Below are positions 51,962 to 61,203 of a stretch of DNA of 64,000 nucleotides, piece after piece (positions within the stretch are counted from its first letter, which is position 1; each line of letters begins with the position of its first letter). Under the pieces are notes generated by a model. It did not search any database. It worked only from the letters and a program-made list of their open reading frames with translations, and was not told the DNA's origin. A program made the position numbers and the translations under genes. The DNA is from Lachnospiraceae bacterium (lineage in GTDB: Bacteria > Bacillota > Clostridia > Lachnospirales > Lachnospiraceae), in the NCBI GenBank assembly GCA_900168235.1, contig FUZG01000008.1, positions 113,444-177,443 of the forward strand, given 5' to 3'.

Positions 51962-53746
51962 ATGTATTATCCGGAAGAAGTAGTTGAAGAGGTGCGATCC
52001 CGGAATGACATCGTGGATGTCATTGGACAATATGTGCATCTGACAAAAAAAGGGGCAAACTATTTTGGATTGTGCCCTTTTCATAATGAAAAATCTCCTT
52101 CCTTTTCGGTGTCTGCAAGTAAGCAGATGTATTACTGTTTTGGATGCGGCGCAGGCGGAAATGTAGTGAGCTTCCTTATGAATTACGAGAACATGTCATT
52201 CCAGGAAGCTATAAAGGTGCTGGCAGACCGTGCCGGGATAGAGCTTCCGGAAGAATCCATGAGCGAGGAAGCGAAGAAAAAAGCCGGTGAAAGAGCAAGA
52301 CTTCTGGCTCTGAATAAGGATGCGGCGGCATTTTACTACAAGATGCTGAGAAGCCCTGACGGACAGATAGGAATGGATTATTTCCGAAAGAGAAAGCTCC
52401 AGAAGGAAACACTTCATTCATTTGGTCTGGGTTACGCAGGTAAGAATAGTGCAGTGTGCAGGTATCTGAAGGAAAAAGGTTATTCCGATCAGGAGATCAT
52501 AAAAGCCGGACTTGCCCGTGTCGATGAAAAGCGAGGAATGACTGACCGATTCTGGAACCGGGTAATGTTCCCGATAATGGACGTAAATAACCGTGTTATC
52601 GGATTCGGCGGAAGAGTCATGGGTGACGGAGAGCCGAAGTATCTGAACTCACCGGAAACCCCTGTTTTCGATAAAGGACGGAACCTGTACGGTCTCAATG
52701 TCGCAAAAAAGTCGAGAAAAGGCTATATGATCGCGTGTGAAGGATATATGGATGTGATTTCCATGCATCAGGCAGGATTTACGGAGGCTGTGGCGTCTCT
52801 CGGAACTGCTTTTACAGAAAATCACGCGCGGGTTCTTAAAAAATATACAGATGATGTGAGGCTTACCTATGATTCCGATAATGCAGGAGTCAAGGCTGCA
52901 ATGAGAGCCATTCCCATACTTAAAAAAGTAGGAATATCAACAAGTATAATCCATCTGGAACCATATAAGGATCCGGATGAATTTATAAAAAATCTTGGTC
53001 CGCAGGAATTTCAGAAGCGCATCGATAATGCCGAGGACAGTCTGCTGTTTGAGCTGCATGTGATGCGGAGAAATTATGACATAGGAAAGCCTGACGGCAG
53101 GACAAAATTTGAACAGGCGATGGCAAGACGCCTGGCTCTCATCGAGGATGAACTTGAGAGGGCAAATTACACAGAAGCAGTTGCCACTGAGTATTCCATT
53201 CCTTCGGATGTTCTGAAGAGGGCAGTGGAGCAGGCGAGGGTCATGAGTGTGTCCGCAGATGGACATCCCGTGGCGGACAGCGCGGTAAATACCGTAAAAA
53301 CTCAGGAAAGACGTCCGGATCAGAAAAAGAAGACAGAGGACGGTCTCACAAAGGCAGAAAAACTGCTCCTAACCTACATTACGGATGATCCTGCTGTATA
53401 TAAGGCAGTAAAGCCCTATGTTTCAGCAGAGGATTTTTCTGAAGGACTCAGCAGGATGGCTGCGGAAAACCTTTTTAAGCAGCTCGAAGCAGACGATTTC
53501 AGACCGGCAGCTATCATCAGCATGTTTGATGAGCCGGAACAACAAAAAGCTGTGGCAGAGATCTTTAATACCAAGCTTGACGAGGGGTTGAGTGTTGCGG
53601 AGCGTGAAAAAGCTCTGACAGATCTGGTGATCCGGATAAAGCGTACAAGTCTTGGCAGAATGAACAGTGGTGCGGATCTTATCGAGCGCATGGTTCAGGA
53701 AAAGAAGATCATGGAAAAGCTGCAGACTATCAGGATCTCATTATGA
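51962..53746 (+). CDS. dnaG: DNA primase DnaG
   Basis: 594 aa. The N-terminal zinc-binding domain (CPFHNEKSPSFSVS, CFGCGAGGN; residues ~38-66), the core with the TOPRIM segment (EGYMDVISMHQAGF, about 260) and a C-terminal helicase-binding domain are visible. It primes replication. The ribosome binding site is weak. It precedes rpoD as in the macromolecular-synthesis operon. Confidence 0.97.
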   Translation: MYYPEEVVEEVRSRNDIVDVIGQYVHLTKKGANYFGLCPFHNEKSPSFSVSASKQMYYCFGCGAGGNVVSFLMNYENMSFQEAIKVLADRAGIELPEESMSEEAKKKAGERARLLALNKDAAAFYYKMLRSPDGQIGMDYFRKRKLQKETLHSFGLGYAGKNSAVCRYLKEKGYSDQEIIKAGLARVDEKRGMTDRFWNRVMFPIMDVNNRVIGFGGRVMGDGEPKYLNSPETPVFDKGRNLYGLNVAKKSRKGYMIACEGYMDVISMHQAGFTEAVASLGTAFTENHARVLKKYTDDVRLTYDSDNAGVKAAMRAIPILKKVGISTSIIHLEPYKDPDEFIKNLGPQEFQKRIDNAEDSLLFELHVMRRNYDIGKPDGRTKFEQAMARRLALIEDELERANYTEAVATEYSIPSDVLKRAVEQARVMSVSADGHPVADSAVNTVKTQERRPDQKKKTEDGLTKAEKLLLTYITDDPAVYKAVKPYVSAEDFSEGLSRMAAENLFKQLEADDFRPAAIISMFDEPEQQKAVAEIFNTKLDEGLSVAEREKALTDLVIRIKRTSLGRMNSGADLIERMVQEKKIMEKLQTIRISL

Positions 53747-53838
53747 TCCTACCCGTTAATATGTAAGAATGTTGTAGCAGACACAATTAATGACAGCTAT
53801 GGCATTGTTTAAGTTCAGAATGGAGACAAGAGTACAAG

Positions 53839-54963
53839 ATGGACGAAAAGGCATTGGAAAAATTTGAGGCAAGACTGAAGGAACTGGTTGATCTCGGAAA
53901 AAAGAGAAGGGGAGTCCTTGAGGATCATGAGATCACAGAATTTTTCGGCAACATGGAAGTTGGAGAAGATCAGTACGACAGGATCCTTGAGACACTTGAG
54001 CAGAATGGTATCGACATTCTGAAGATCAACGAGACTGAGGATGAAGAGGAAGATAACGAGGAAGATAATCCTGAGGATGATTCTGATGTTGAGAATCTGG
54101 ATCTCTCTGTTCCGGATTCTGTATCCATTGAAGACCCGGTACGTATGTACCTGAAAGAAATCGGTAAAGTACCGCTTCTCTCAGCAGAGGAAGAGGTTGA
54201 GCTTGCTCAGCAGATGGAGAGCGGTGATGAAGAGACTAAGGAAGAGGCAAAGAAGAAGCTTGCAGAAGCTAACCTTCGACTTGTTGTAAGTATCGCAAAG
54301 AGATATGTAGGACGTGGAATGCTCTTCCTGGACCTTATTCAGGAAGGAAATCTCGGTCTTATCAAGGCTGTAGAAAAGTTTGACTATACAAAGGGATATA
54401 AGTTCTCCACATACGCAACATGGTGGATCCGTCAGGCTATAACCAGAGCTATCGCGGACCAGGCACGTACTATCCGTATCCCGGTACACATGGTTGAGAC
54501 TATCAACAAACTCATCCGTGTTTCCAGACAGCTGCTCCAGGAGCTTGGTCGTGAACCAACCCCGGATGAAATTGCAAAGGAAATGAACATGCCTGTTGAG
54601 AGAGTACGTGAGATCCTGAAGATATCACAGGAACCGGTATCTCTCGAAACTCCTATCGGTGAAGAGGAAGACAGCCATCTTGGTGATTTCATTCAGGATG
54701 ATCAGGTTCCTGTACCGGCAGATGCAGCTGCATTTACCCTTCTTAAGGAGCAGCTCCAGGAAGTACTTTCAACACTTACAGACCGTGAGCAGAAGGTGCT
54801 TCGTCTCCGTTTCGGACTTGATGACGGACGTGCACGTACTCTGGAAGAGGTTGGACGTGAGTTCAACGTTACCCGTGAGCGTATCCGTCAGATCGAGGCA
54901 AAGGCTCTGAGAAAGCTCAGACACCCGAGCCGCAGCAGAAAGTTAAAGGATTATCTCGACTAA
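53839..54963 (+). CDS. rpoD: Housekeeping sigma factor RpoD/SigA
   Basis: 374 aa. Region 1.1 is present, then an acidic spacer, region 1.2 ([17 protein letters not shown]), region 2 ([20 protein letters not shown], then ATWWIRQAI), region 3 and region 4 ([20 protein letters not shown]). It is the main sigma factor. The 92-base gap after dnaG holds GGAGACAAG as ribosome binding site but no clear promoter. Confidence 0.98.
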   Translation: MDEKALEKFEARLKELVDLGKKRRGVLEDHEITEFFGNMEVGEDQYDRILETLEQNGIDILKINETEDEEEDNEEDNPEDDSDVENLDLSVPDSVSIEDPVRMYLKEIGKVPLLSAEEEVELAQQMESGDEETKEEAKKKLAEANLRLVVSIAKRYVGRGMLFLDLIQEGNLGLIKAVEKFDYTKGYKFSTYATWWIRQAITRAIADQARTIRIPVHMVETINKLIRVSRQLLQELGREPTPDEIAKEMNMPVERVREILKISQEPVSLETPIGEEEDSHLGDFIQDDQVPVPADAAAFTLLKEQLQEVLSTLTDREQKVLRLRFGLDDGRARTLEEVGREFNVTRERIRQIEAKALRKLRHPSRSRKLKDYLD

Positions 54964-54965
54964 TT

Positions 54966-55673
54966 ATGATAAAACTGTCAGAAAGACTTTCATGCATTGC
55001 GGATCTCGTGCCGGAGGGCGCCAGACTTGCAGACGTGGGATGTGACCATGGCTATCTTTCAATAAACCTGCTTCAGACAGGAAAGATAGCCGCATCTTGG
55101 TGTCTCGATATCAATGAAGGACCGCTTAATCGGGCAAGAGAGCACGCAGGTGCAGAAAATCTACAGGATAATATTAATTTCCTTAGATCAGACGGACTAC
55201 TGAAGATGCCATCAGGCGAAGTAGATACCGTTGTGATAGCGGGAATGGGAGGGGCACTTGTAACCAGGATCATGGAACAGTGCCCCCCTGCTGTAAAAAG
55301 CGAAATAAAAACATGGATAGTTTCTCCGCAGTCTGAGATCAAAGAATTCAGGCAGAGGCTCAGAGAAAATTCATATTGTATAATAGAGGAAAGAGTCCTT
55401 AAGGACGAAGGAAAATACTATTTTGTGATGAAAGTGACACCGGGAGACGCAGAGACTGCATCAGAGGATAAGCTGGCGCAGGACATTGCGGATACGTATG
55501 GTTTATCGCTTTTATCCAAAAAAGATCCTGTATTGCATGAGCTTTTGGAAAAGGATTTAAAGCATGCGGAAGGGATACTTTCGTCGGATTCTTTGCCGGA
55601 AAAGAGAAGACAGGAAATAGAATATAAAAAAGCTGTTACGGAAGGAGCGTTGCATTATTATGAAATGCAGTGA
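54966..55673 (+). CDS. trmK: tRNA (adenine22-N1)-methyltransferase TrmK
   Basis: 235 aa. N-terminal Rossmann methyltransferase with LADVGCDHGYLSINL (SAM binding) and VVIAGMGG, then a C-terminal coiled helical part. It methylates A22 of tRNA. It starts two bases after rpoD and overlaps the next gene by 14 bases, matching the Bacillus sigA-yqfN-yqfO order. Confidence 0.93.
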   Translation: MIKLSERLSCIADLVPEGARLADVGCDHGYLSINLLQTGKIAASWCLDINEGPLNRAREHAGAENLQDNINFLRSDGLLKMPSGEVDTVVIAGMGGALVTRIMEQCPPAVKSEIKTWIVSPQSEIKEFRQRLRENSYCIIEERVLKDEGKYYFVMKVTPGDAETASEDKLAQDIADTYGLSLLSKKDPVLHELLEKDLKHAEGILSSDSLPEKRRQEIEYKKAVTEGALHYYEMQ

Positions 55674-56442
55674 GGTTCTAGGGCAACTTTTTGAACTTGC
55701 ACCGGTGGAGCTGGCAGAGGACTGGGATAACGTAGGTCTTCTCATAGGAAGACCGGAAAAAGAGATCAGAAGGATTTATCTCGCAGTGGATGCGACGGAT
55801 GATGTGATAGAGCATGCAGAAGCTTTCGGAGCAGATCTGCTCCTTACACACCACCCTATGATCTTTAAGCCGATGAAAAAGATTACGGGAGATGATTTTA
55901 TCGGTCGCCGTGCGCTGGAGCTTATAAGAAATGATATTTCATATATTGCGCTCCACACAAATTTCGACATTGCCTGCATGGCAGAAGCTGCGGCAGACAG
56001 ACTCGGACTTAATGACACTGAAGTGTTGGAAGTGACTCATGAAACAGAACTTGTTCGCGAGGGTCTCGGAAGAGTGGGTTCGCTCCCAAGGATAATGTCT
56101 CTTTCCGAATGTGCAGAGCTCGTAAAAAAGCTCTTTAACCTGCAGCACGTAAAGGTTTTTGGAAATCCTGATGATGAAGTAGAGACAGTGGCGATCCTTC
56201 CGGGTTCCGGCGGATCGGAGATATCATGTGCGCTGGCTCATGATGCAGATGTATATGTTACAGGAGACATCAGCCACCACGAGGGTCTCGATGCAAATAT
56301 GCAGGGGCTTTCCATAATCGACGCGGGTCATTACGGTATCGAAAAAATTTTCATGGAGTATATGCAGAACTATTTCCGGAAAAACATGCCAGAGATGGCT
56401 GTTCGTTCGGAATCGGCGGAAATTCCTTTTAGGATTCTATAG
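55660..56442 (+). CDS. Nif3-like dinuclear metal-centre protein
   Basis: 260 aa, the short form of the family without the central PII-like insertion found in Bacillus YqfO. Metal ligands are in LLTHHPMIFKP, ALHTNFD and GHYGIEK (Glu ligand nearby). The family is of uncertain function, sometimes called GTP cyclohydrolase I type 2. It overlaps trmK by 14 bases. Confidence 0.9.
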   Translation: MKCSEVLGQLFELAPVELAEDWDNVGLLIGRPEKEIRRIYLAVDATDDVIEHAEAFGADLLLTHHPMIFKPMKKITGDDFIGRRALELIRNDISYIALHTNFDIACMAEAAADRLGLNDTEVLEVTHETELVREGLGRVGSLPRIMSLSECAELVKKLFNLQHVKVFGNPDDEVETVAILPGSGGSEISCALAHDADVYVTGDISHHEGLDANMQGLSIIDAGHYGIEKIFMEYMQNYFRKNMPEMAVRSESAEIPFRIL

Positions 56443-56486
56443 TAAGGGGCAAAAAATTGCCGTTTGCTATACAAGGAGGATACGGC

Positions 56487-58151
56487 ATGGATAAAAAGGT
56501 TACTGTTACTTATCGTGGTGAGAAAGTGGAATATCCTGAGGGAACGACTCTTCTAAAGGTTGCAGAGGAGTTTCAGAAGAATTATGAATATCCTATCGTT
56601 CTTGCAGAAGAAAACGGGAAACTCAGGGAACTTTTTCATAAGGTCGAAGATGGTTCCGAGCTGGAATTTAAGACTTTATCGGATTCTGCGGGCCACAAGG
56701 CATATAAGAGAAGCATATGCCTTCTGCTCATAAAATCATTTTATGATGTTGTGGGCGGAGAAAAGATGGAGAAATTCAAGGTAGAGTTTTCCATCGGTGC
56801 AGGTTATTACTGTACAGTCCGTGGCAATTTTGAACTTACCGATGAGCTTACCGATAAGGTAAGAGCACGAATGAAGGAGCTTGTTGAAAAGGATCTGCCG
56901 ATCAACAAGAAAACATACCCTATGGATGAGGTTCGTAAATTCTGCGAAGAATCCAGAATGACAGATAAGAGCAGGCTTTTCCATTACCGTATGAGTTCTA
57001 CTGTAAATCTTTATTCTATAAATGATTTCAAGGACTATTACTATGGCTTCATGGTGCCGTCTACAGGGTACTTAAAGTATTTTGATCTGCAGCACTATGA
57101 AGACGGGCTTCTGGTGCAGATGCCTGAAAGAAAAGCACCACTTGAGGTTCCTCCTATAAAGAATATGCCTCATTTATTCAATACCATGATGGAAGCCACC
57201 AGATGGAACGCTGTCATGGGTATAGAAACTGTGGGTGATCTGAATGATGCCATAAGTTCCGGAAAGATGAATCAGCTGATCCTCGTACAGGAAGCTCTGA
57301 TGGAGAGCAGGATCGCGAGTATTGCAGAAGACGTTATCCGTAAAAATAAAAAGTTTGTGATGATAGCGGGACCGTCATCCTCCGGAAAAACTACATTTTC
57401 CCACAGGCTTGCGATACAGCTCGCAGCCCACGGCATGAAACCGCATACCATCGGTCTCGATGATTATTTTGTAAATAGAGAAAATACGCCTCTCGATGCA
57501 GATGGTAAAAAGGATTATGAGTGCCTGGAGGCTCTTGATATCGAGATCTTTAATGAGCACATGAACGCGCTCTTAAACGGAAAACGTGTCGAGATGCCGA
57601 AGTACAATTTTATCACCGGTGAACGTGAATATAAGGGCGATTTCCTTGAGATGGGGAAAGAGGATGTTCTCGTTATAGAGGGTATCCACGGACTTAATGA
57701 CAGGCTTTCGTATTCACTGCCGAGAGAGAGCAAGTACAAGATCTATATTTCAGCGCTTACAACCTTAAATGTGGATGAGCATAACAGGATCCCAACAACG
57801 GACGGACGTCTTATCCGAAGGATAGTGAGAGACTACAGGACACGCGGAGCATCCGCGTCAAGGACGCTTGGTATGTGGGGAAGTGTGAGACGGGGAGAAG
57901 AAACAAATATATTCCCGTTCCAGGAAGAAGCGGATGCCATGTTCAACTCTGCACTGATATACGAGCTTTCGGTATTAAAACAGTATGCAGAACCTCTTCT
58001 TTTCAGTATAGAACCCAGTGATCCCGGGTATCAGGAAGCAGTAAGGCTCCTTAAATTCCTGCAGTATTTCCTGGGTATCAGCACGGAAGATCTTCCGAAA
58101 AATTCGCTTGTACGTGAGTTTGTAGGCGGAAGTTATTTTGAGGTTGGATGA
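56487..58151 (+). CDS. Nucleoside kinase with TGS and tRNA-synthetase-editing-like domains
   Basis: 554 aa. Order: TGS-like domain (residues 1-60), a threonyl-tRNA-synthetase second-additional-domain-like region (about 60-230), and a uridine-kinase-like domain with Walker A GPSSSGKTTFS near 295 and GLDDYFVNR. The family is common in Clostridia; the substrate is probably a pyrimidine nucleoside but is not certain. AAGGAGGA at 56473-56480 sets ATG 56487. Confidence 0.88.
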   Translation: MDKKVTVTYRGEKVEYPEGTTLLKVAEEFQKNYEYPIVLAEENGKLRELFHKVEDGSELEFKTLSDSAGHKAYKRSICLLLIKSFYDVVGGEKMEKFKVEFSIGAGYYCTVRGNFELTDELTDKVRARMKELVEKDLPINKKTYPMDEVRKFCEESRMTDKSRLFHYRMSSTVNLYSINDFKDYYYGFMVPSTGYLKYFDLQHYEDGLLVQMPERKAPLEVPPIKNMPHLFNTMMEATRWNAVMGIETVGDLNDAISSGKMNQLILVQEALMESRIASIAEDVIRKNKKFVMIAGPSSSGKTTFSHRLAIQLAAHGMKPHTIGLDDYFVNRENTPLDADGKKDYECLEALDIEIFNEHMNALLNGKRVEMPKYNFITGEREYKGDFLEMGKEDVLVIEGIHGLNDRLSYSLPRESKYKIYISALTTLNVDEHNRIPTTDGRLIRRIVRDYRTRGASASRTLGMWGSVRRGEETNIFPFQEEADAMFNSALIYELSVLKQYAEPLLFSIEPSDPGYQEAVRLLKFLQYFLGISTEDLPKNSLVREFVGGSYFEVG

Positions 58152-58159
58152 ACTAGCGG

Positions 58160-58189
58160 TTGACATTGCATACATAAAAGTTATAGAAT
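58160..58189 (+). promoter_or_regulatory. Promoter of rnpB
   Basis: A perfect TTGACA (58160-58165) is followed by TATAGA (58182-58187, 16-base spacer) or TAGAAT (58184-58189, 18-base spacer). It starts just upstream of the RNase P RNA. Confidence 0.75.
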
Positions 58190-58196
58190 TGAAATT

Positions 58197-58544
58197 CAGG
58201 CAGGCCAGGTGATCGCCGGCGGGTTTACCCGCGGGAGGAAAGTCCGGGCTTCGCAGGGCAGGATACCGGCTAACGGCCGGCTGGGGTAACCCACGGGATA
58301 GCGCAACAGAAAACATGTAGCCGATGGACGGCTTGCCGTCACAGGTCATAGCGAAATGGCAGTGTAAGAGACTACCGGTCGACTGGTAACAGGAGGCGCA
58401 TTGCAAGCCCTATCCGAAGCAAGACCAAACAGAAAGCGTTAGATTTGCCCGATCTGCTTTCAGGTAGGTTGCTTGAGGCGTATGGCAACATACGTCCTAG
58501 AAAGATGATCACCAAATACAGAACCCGGCTTATAGGTCTGCCTG
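58197..58544 (+). ncRNA. rnpB: RNase P RNA (bacterial class A type)
   Basis: This is the catalytic RNA of tRNA 5' processing. Conserved elements are the GAGGAAAGTCCGGGCT block (near 58235), CAGGGCAGGATACCGGCTAA, GGGATAGCGCAACAGAAA and ACAGAACCCGGCTTATAGG near the 3' end. The ends CAGGCAGGCC (58197) and GGTCTGCCTG (58535-58544) pair as helix P1. The length of about 348 is usual. The exact ends are estimated. Confidence 0.95.
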
Positions 58545-58562
58545 TAAAAATAGGATTTTTAG

Positions 58563-58591
58563 ACGCATGCGATTTTTCGCATGCGTTTTTT
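58563..58591 (+). terminator. Terminator of rnpB
   Basis: ACGCATGCG (58563-58571) pairs with CGCATGCGT (58578-58586), followed by TTTTTT. Confidence 0.92.
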
Positions 58592-58772
58592 ACGTATACG
58601 AGTAAATTGCGATGGATGATTGTGCCTCATATTTAAAATTTTCAAATATAGTATTGATAAAAGAAGTCAATTTATCATTATTAAACATAATCATATCATT
58701 TTGTATTATATCTCTTGCGTGTCTGCTTAAAGATATTCTTATTTTTTGTTCACTGTTTATATTAAAGCCCAT
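58590..58772 (-). pseudogene. N-terminal fragment of a ribbon-helix-helix-like DNA-binding protein
   Basis: A minus-strand frame of about 60 residues (NSEQKIRISLSRHARDIIQN, then LTSFINTIFENF) resembles the N-terminal domain of clostridial regulators that often carry a WYL domain. It stops inside the rnpB terminator and the expected remainder is missing. No ribosome binding site is visible before 58772. It is far more A+T-rich than its neighbours. It is probably a relic; the family call is tentative. Confidence 0.45.
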
Positions 58773-58939
58773 GTGATGGAATTGGAACAGCCGGTGTTTT
58801 TGCAGGTGTGACACGTACTGTATGCTCCGTAATGAAATCTGAAAGTGCGGAGACTGTTGCTAGAGATCTTGCTGATAGTGAATGGTGTGATGAAATTAAC
58901 GAAGATTACCGTAGACGTGGAAACAGAGGAAGGAGATAA
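58766..58939 (+). pseudogene. Orphan C-terminal open frame before the ADP-ribosylglycohydrolase fragment
   Basis: An open frame (GIGTAGVFAGVTRTV..., ending EDYRRRGNRGRR) has no plausible start with a ribosome binding site and no family I recognise. It ends six bases before the next start with GGAAGGAGA as the ribosome binding site of that gene, so it was probably the tail of an upstream partner. Confidence 0.35.
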
Positions 58940-58944
58940 TTGAT

Positions 58945-59217
58945 ATGGCAGTTAAAGGAGCAATTTTAGGAGATATTTTAGGTTCGCAGTATGAGTTTAC
59001 CAGACCTGAAGATCTGGATTGGAGGAATGTACCACTGATCAGCGGTCTTCCTATGGGATTCACGGATGATACAGTAATGACACTAGCTGTTAAGAAAGCA
59101 TTTGTGGAAGGAAAAGATCTAGTTGAAACCATGGTTGAAGTGGGACGAAAATATCCTAACTGCGGATATGGTGGAACATTTTACAGATGGATAATGGGAC
59201 CGATCCATGAGCCATAG
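58945..59217 (+). pseudogene. ADP-ribosylglycohydrolase, N-terminal fragment
   Basis: 90 aa. It begins with KGAILGDILGSQYEF and has GFTDDTVMTLAV, the N-terminal metal-binding motif of the DraG/ADP-ribosylglycohydrolase family, then stops after GGTFYRWIMGPIHEP. Full members have about 250-300 residues and need C-terminal aspartates for metal binding, so this copy is broken. A normal ribosome binding site (GGAAGGAGA) precedes it. Confidence 0.8.
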
Positions 59218-59239
59218 GTGGAAACAGTTTTTAGTTATT

Positions 59240-59282
59240 AAGTGGTTGAAAGCATGATTTTTAAGGGCTTTCAACCACTTTT
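59240..59282 (+). terminator. Strong terminator after the glycohydrolase fragment
   Basis: AAGTGGTTGAAAGC (59240-59253) pairs perfectly over 14 bp with GCTTTCAACCACTT (59267-59280), followed by TTTTG. Confidence 0.9.
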
Positions 59283-59335
59283 GCCTATTCAGGCAGATTT
59301 TCTCTCGTTTTAATCTGAATTAGTTCCGAAAATAA

Positions 59336-59480
59336 ACATATATAATATGGTATTCCGAGCCTGATGCAGACGGAGAAATGTACAGGAATAATGCATTTAC
59401 CGTTGTAACGGATGCTCAGGAGATTAAGGGGAAATACGATACGTTTCTGAGTAATAAGCAGGCGCGGGAGGTTTCGAGAA
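59336..59480 (+). pseudogene. Orphan open frame running into the first lipoprotein gene
   Basis: A start-less open frame (WYSEPDADGEMYRNNAF, then VVTDAQEIKGKYDTFLSNKQ) runs from 59336 and remains open into the lipoprotein gene, ending at 59554. It looks like the interior of a protein whose end was replaced by the lipoprotein leader. Family unknown. Confidence 0.35.
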
Positions 59481-61142
59481 ATGAAGAGAAAAACATTTGT
59501 AACAATTATCATTTGCTTAATCAGTACTATGCTTCTTGCCGGCTGCGGAAATAACACCGGAGCTTCTGATAGTACTATGAGTGACAAACCGGAAAATGTG
59601 GATGAGTCCGCTGAAAAGAAAGATGCGGAAAATGACAGCGAAACCGTAGAAGAGCCTGAAAAAAAGGAAGAGAATGACGAGAAGGCAGCCGCCATCGGTA
59701 AGTCCCTTGCACAGCGCATGACGGGAAAGTACAGCTACCAATACAGTGACGATGAGCTGTATATTATGGATGTCGTTCCGTTCGGTGATAATCTTTATGC
59801 GTTTTGCGGACGAGCCATGGCGGATGATTCCGACAGCTTTGAAGCATACACTTTTTGGACGAGCGAGTTTATTCCGTATGATGCGGATGAGGTTACAAGT
59901 ACGGACGGGGATACGACGACAGTCAACGAACTGCGCTTTTCCATTATGTCCAATGCGGGCAAATACTGGGACGCAGGCTGCAAGGGTACGGTCACTCTTA
60001 CGGACGACGGACTCATCTTTGAAGGATTCGATGACGATTTTCTTACGGAGGATGGTGGAGGAAGCAGAGAATTTGCAAGGGATGACCGGGTAGAGGAAGC
60101 ATTCTCCTACACCATGGGCGGTAAAGGAAATAACGAGCTTGAAGGCGTGTGGATACTTGACCGTATGAGAGCCGACCTCTATATACGGTTTGACGGTTCT
60201 GACATGTATATTTACTGCAAAGACCCGGGCTCGGAAGTGTTCTATGCAGCAGGTGGGTGTGACTGTCATGACGGCTCATTTGACTGTATGGCAAATTTTA
60301 TAGATGACGGCGGGCAGCCTTTTGAGTTCTCGTGCGATTATAAGGTGGACGGTGACACCCTGACGCTTAAGATCACTGATGGTGACGTACCGGAGCAGAT
60401 TCCGGAAAACGGGAAATATGAGAGGATTGGTGACGGCAGGGTTCATGTCACTACAATGAATGAAGTGGAGCTCTCCTCCGATTCACTCGGAATGTCCGGA
60501 GGCTATCTAAGCTACGATACGCTTAGAGAACAGGATTATTACGGAGTGTTCGTGTCATCGGCAAAATCACCGGAAGGCTGCACGCTGACCATAGATAAGC
60601 TTGAGGAAGCAGGCATCTTCAGGAGCTTTGCTGTATATACACCCGATTTTTCGGAGCTTAACCCTGAACCATACTATGTTGTGACAATGGGATTATACTC
60701 ATCCGAAAGCGACGCCAGGGAAGCCCTTTCCGAAGCGAAAGCGGCGGGCTTTAAGGATGCTTATGTGAAGTATGCGGGCTCTTATACCGGAGACAGATAT
60801 TGGTATACGATGTATGGCGGCGAGAAGATTGATGTGTTATCGGATGGCGTAATGATTCGCGGCGTGTCCCTTGCGATACCATATTCTACAGACGGTGAAC
60901 CTATAGATGCCGATCTGCTCGTAACTAAGGATACAATATTTGACAGATCCGCTGATTTTGAAGCTTTCGGTAACTACGAAAAGGGAGACACGCCATATGA
61001 ATGGATAGTCAGGAACTACAAACTCATGAACGATGATCCTGATGAGTATCTGATGAACGGTCCGGCCCTTTCCGGCATATTTGAGGTCGGCCTTGATAAT
61101 AATAAGATCACGACATATTACGGAAGCTACTGGTGGGACTGA
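59481..61142 (+). CDS. Lipoprotein with lipocalin-like and SPOR-like regions
   Basis: 553 aa. The signal peptide ends in the lipobox LLAGC with Cys22 as lipid anchor. An acidic spacer (residues 25-70) is followed by a beta-rich region with NELEGVWILDRM and DGDTLTLKIT, like small lipocalin-type secreted proteins, and a later SPOR-like segment (YYVVTMGLYSSESDAREALS near residue 395). SPOR domains bind denuded peptidoglycan. GGGAGG at 59466-59471 is the ribosome binding site. Function unknown. First of three tandem genes sharing their leader. Confidence 0.8.
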   Translation: MKRKTFVTIIICLISTMLLAGCGNNTGASDSTMSDKPENVDESAEKKDAENDSETVEEPEKKEENDEKAAAIGKSLAQRMTGKYSYQYSDDELYIMDVVPFGDNLYAFCGRAMADDSDSFEAYTFWTSEFIPYDADEVTSTDGDTTTVNELRFSIMSNAGKYWDAGCKGTVTLTDDGLIFEGFDDDFLTEDGGGSREFARDDRVEEAFSYTMGGKGNNELEGVWILDRMRADLYIRFDGSDMYIYCKDPGSEVFYAAGGCDCHDGSFDCMANFIDDGGQPFEFSCDYKVDGDTLTLKITDGDVPEQIPENGKYERIGDGRVHVTTMNEVELSSDSLGMSGGYLSYDTLREQDYYGVFVSSAKSPEGCTLTIDKLEEAGIFRSFAVYTPDFSELNPEPYYVVTMGLYSSESDAREALSEAKAAGFKDAYVKYAGSYTGDRYWYTMYGGEKIDVLSDGVMIRGVSLAIPYSTDGEPIDADLLVTKDTIFDRSADFEAFGNYEKGDTPYEWIVRNYKLMNDDPDEYLMNGPALSGIFEVGLDNNKITTYYGSYWWD

Positions 61143-61144
61143 GG

Positions 61145-61172
61145 GCCCATTTGCGAAGCGATTCTAATGGGC
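61145..61172 (+). repeat. Stem-loop between the first two lipoprotein genes
   Basis: GCCCATT (61145-61151) pairs with AATGGGC (61166-61172); no T-run follows. Confidence 0.4.
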
Positions 61173-61203
61173 GAGCGTCCTTGGATTAATATAGGAGTTT
61201 AGA

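Noticed and set aside
58445..58636. A + strand frame of 63 codons, and a minus frame at 57975-58406, over rnpB
   Set aside because: Both lie within the conserved RNase P RNA structure and run through its terminator or the kinase gene.
59517..60269. A 250-codon minus-strand frame opposite the first lipoprotein
   Set aside because: The + strand has signal peptide, lipobox and ribosome binding site; the minus frame has none of these.
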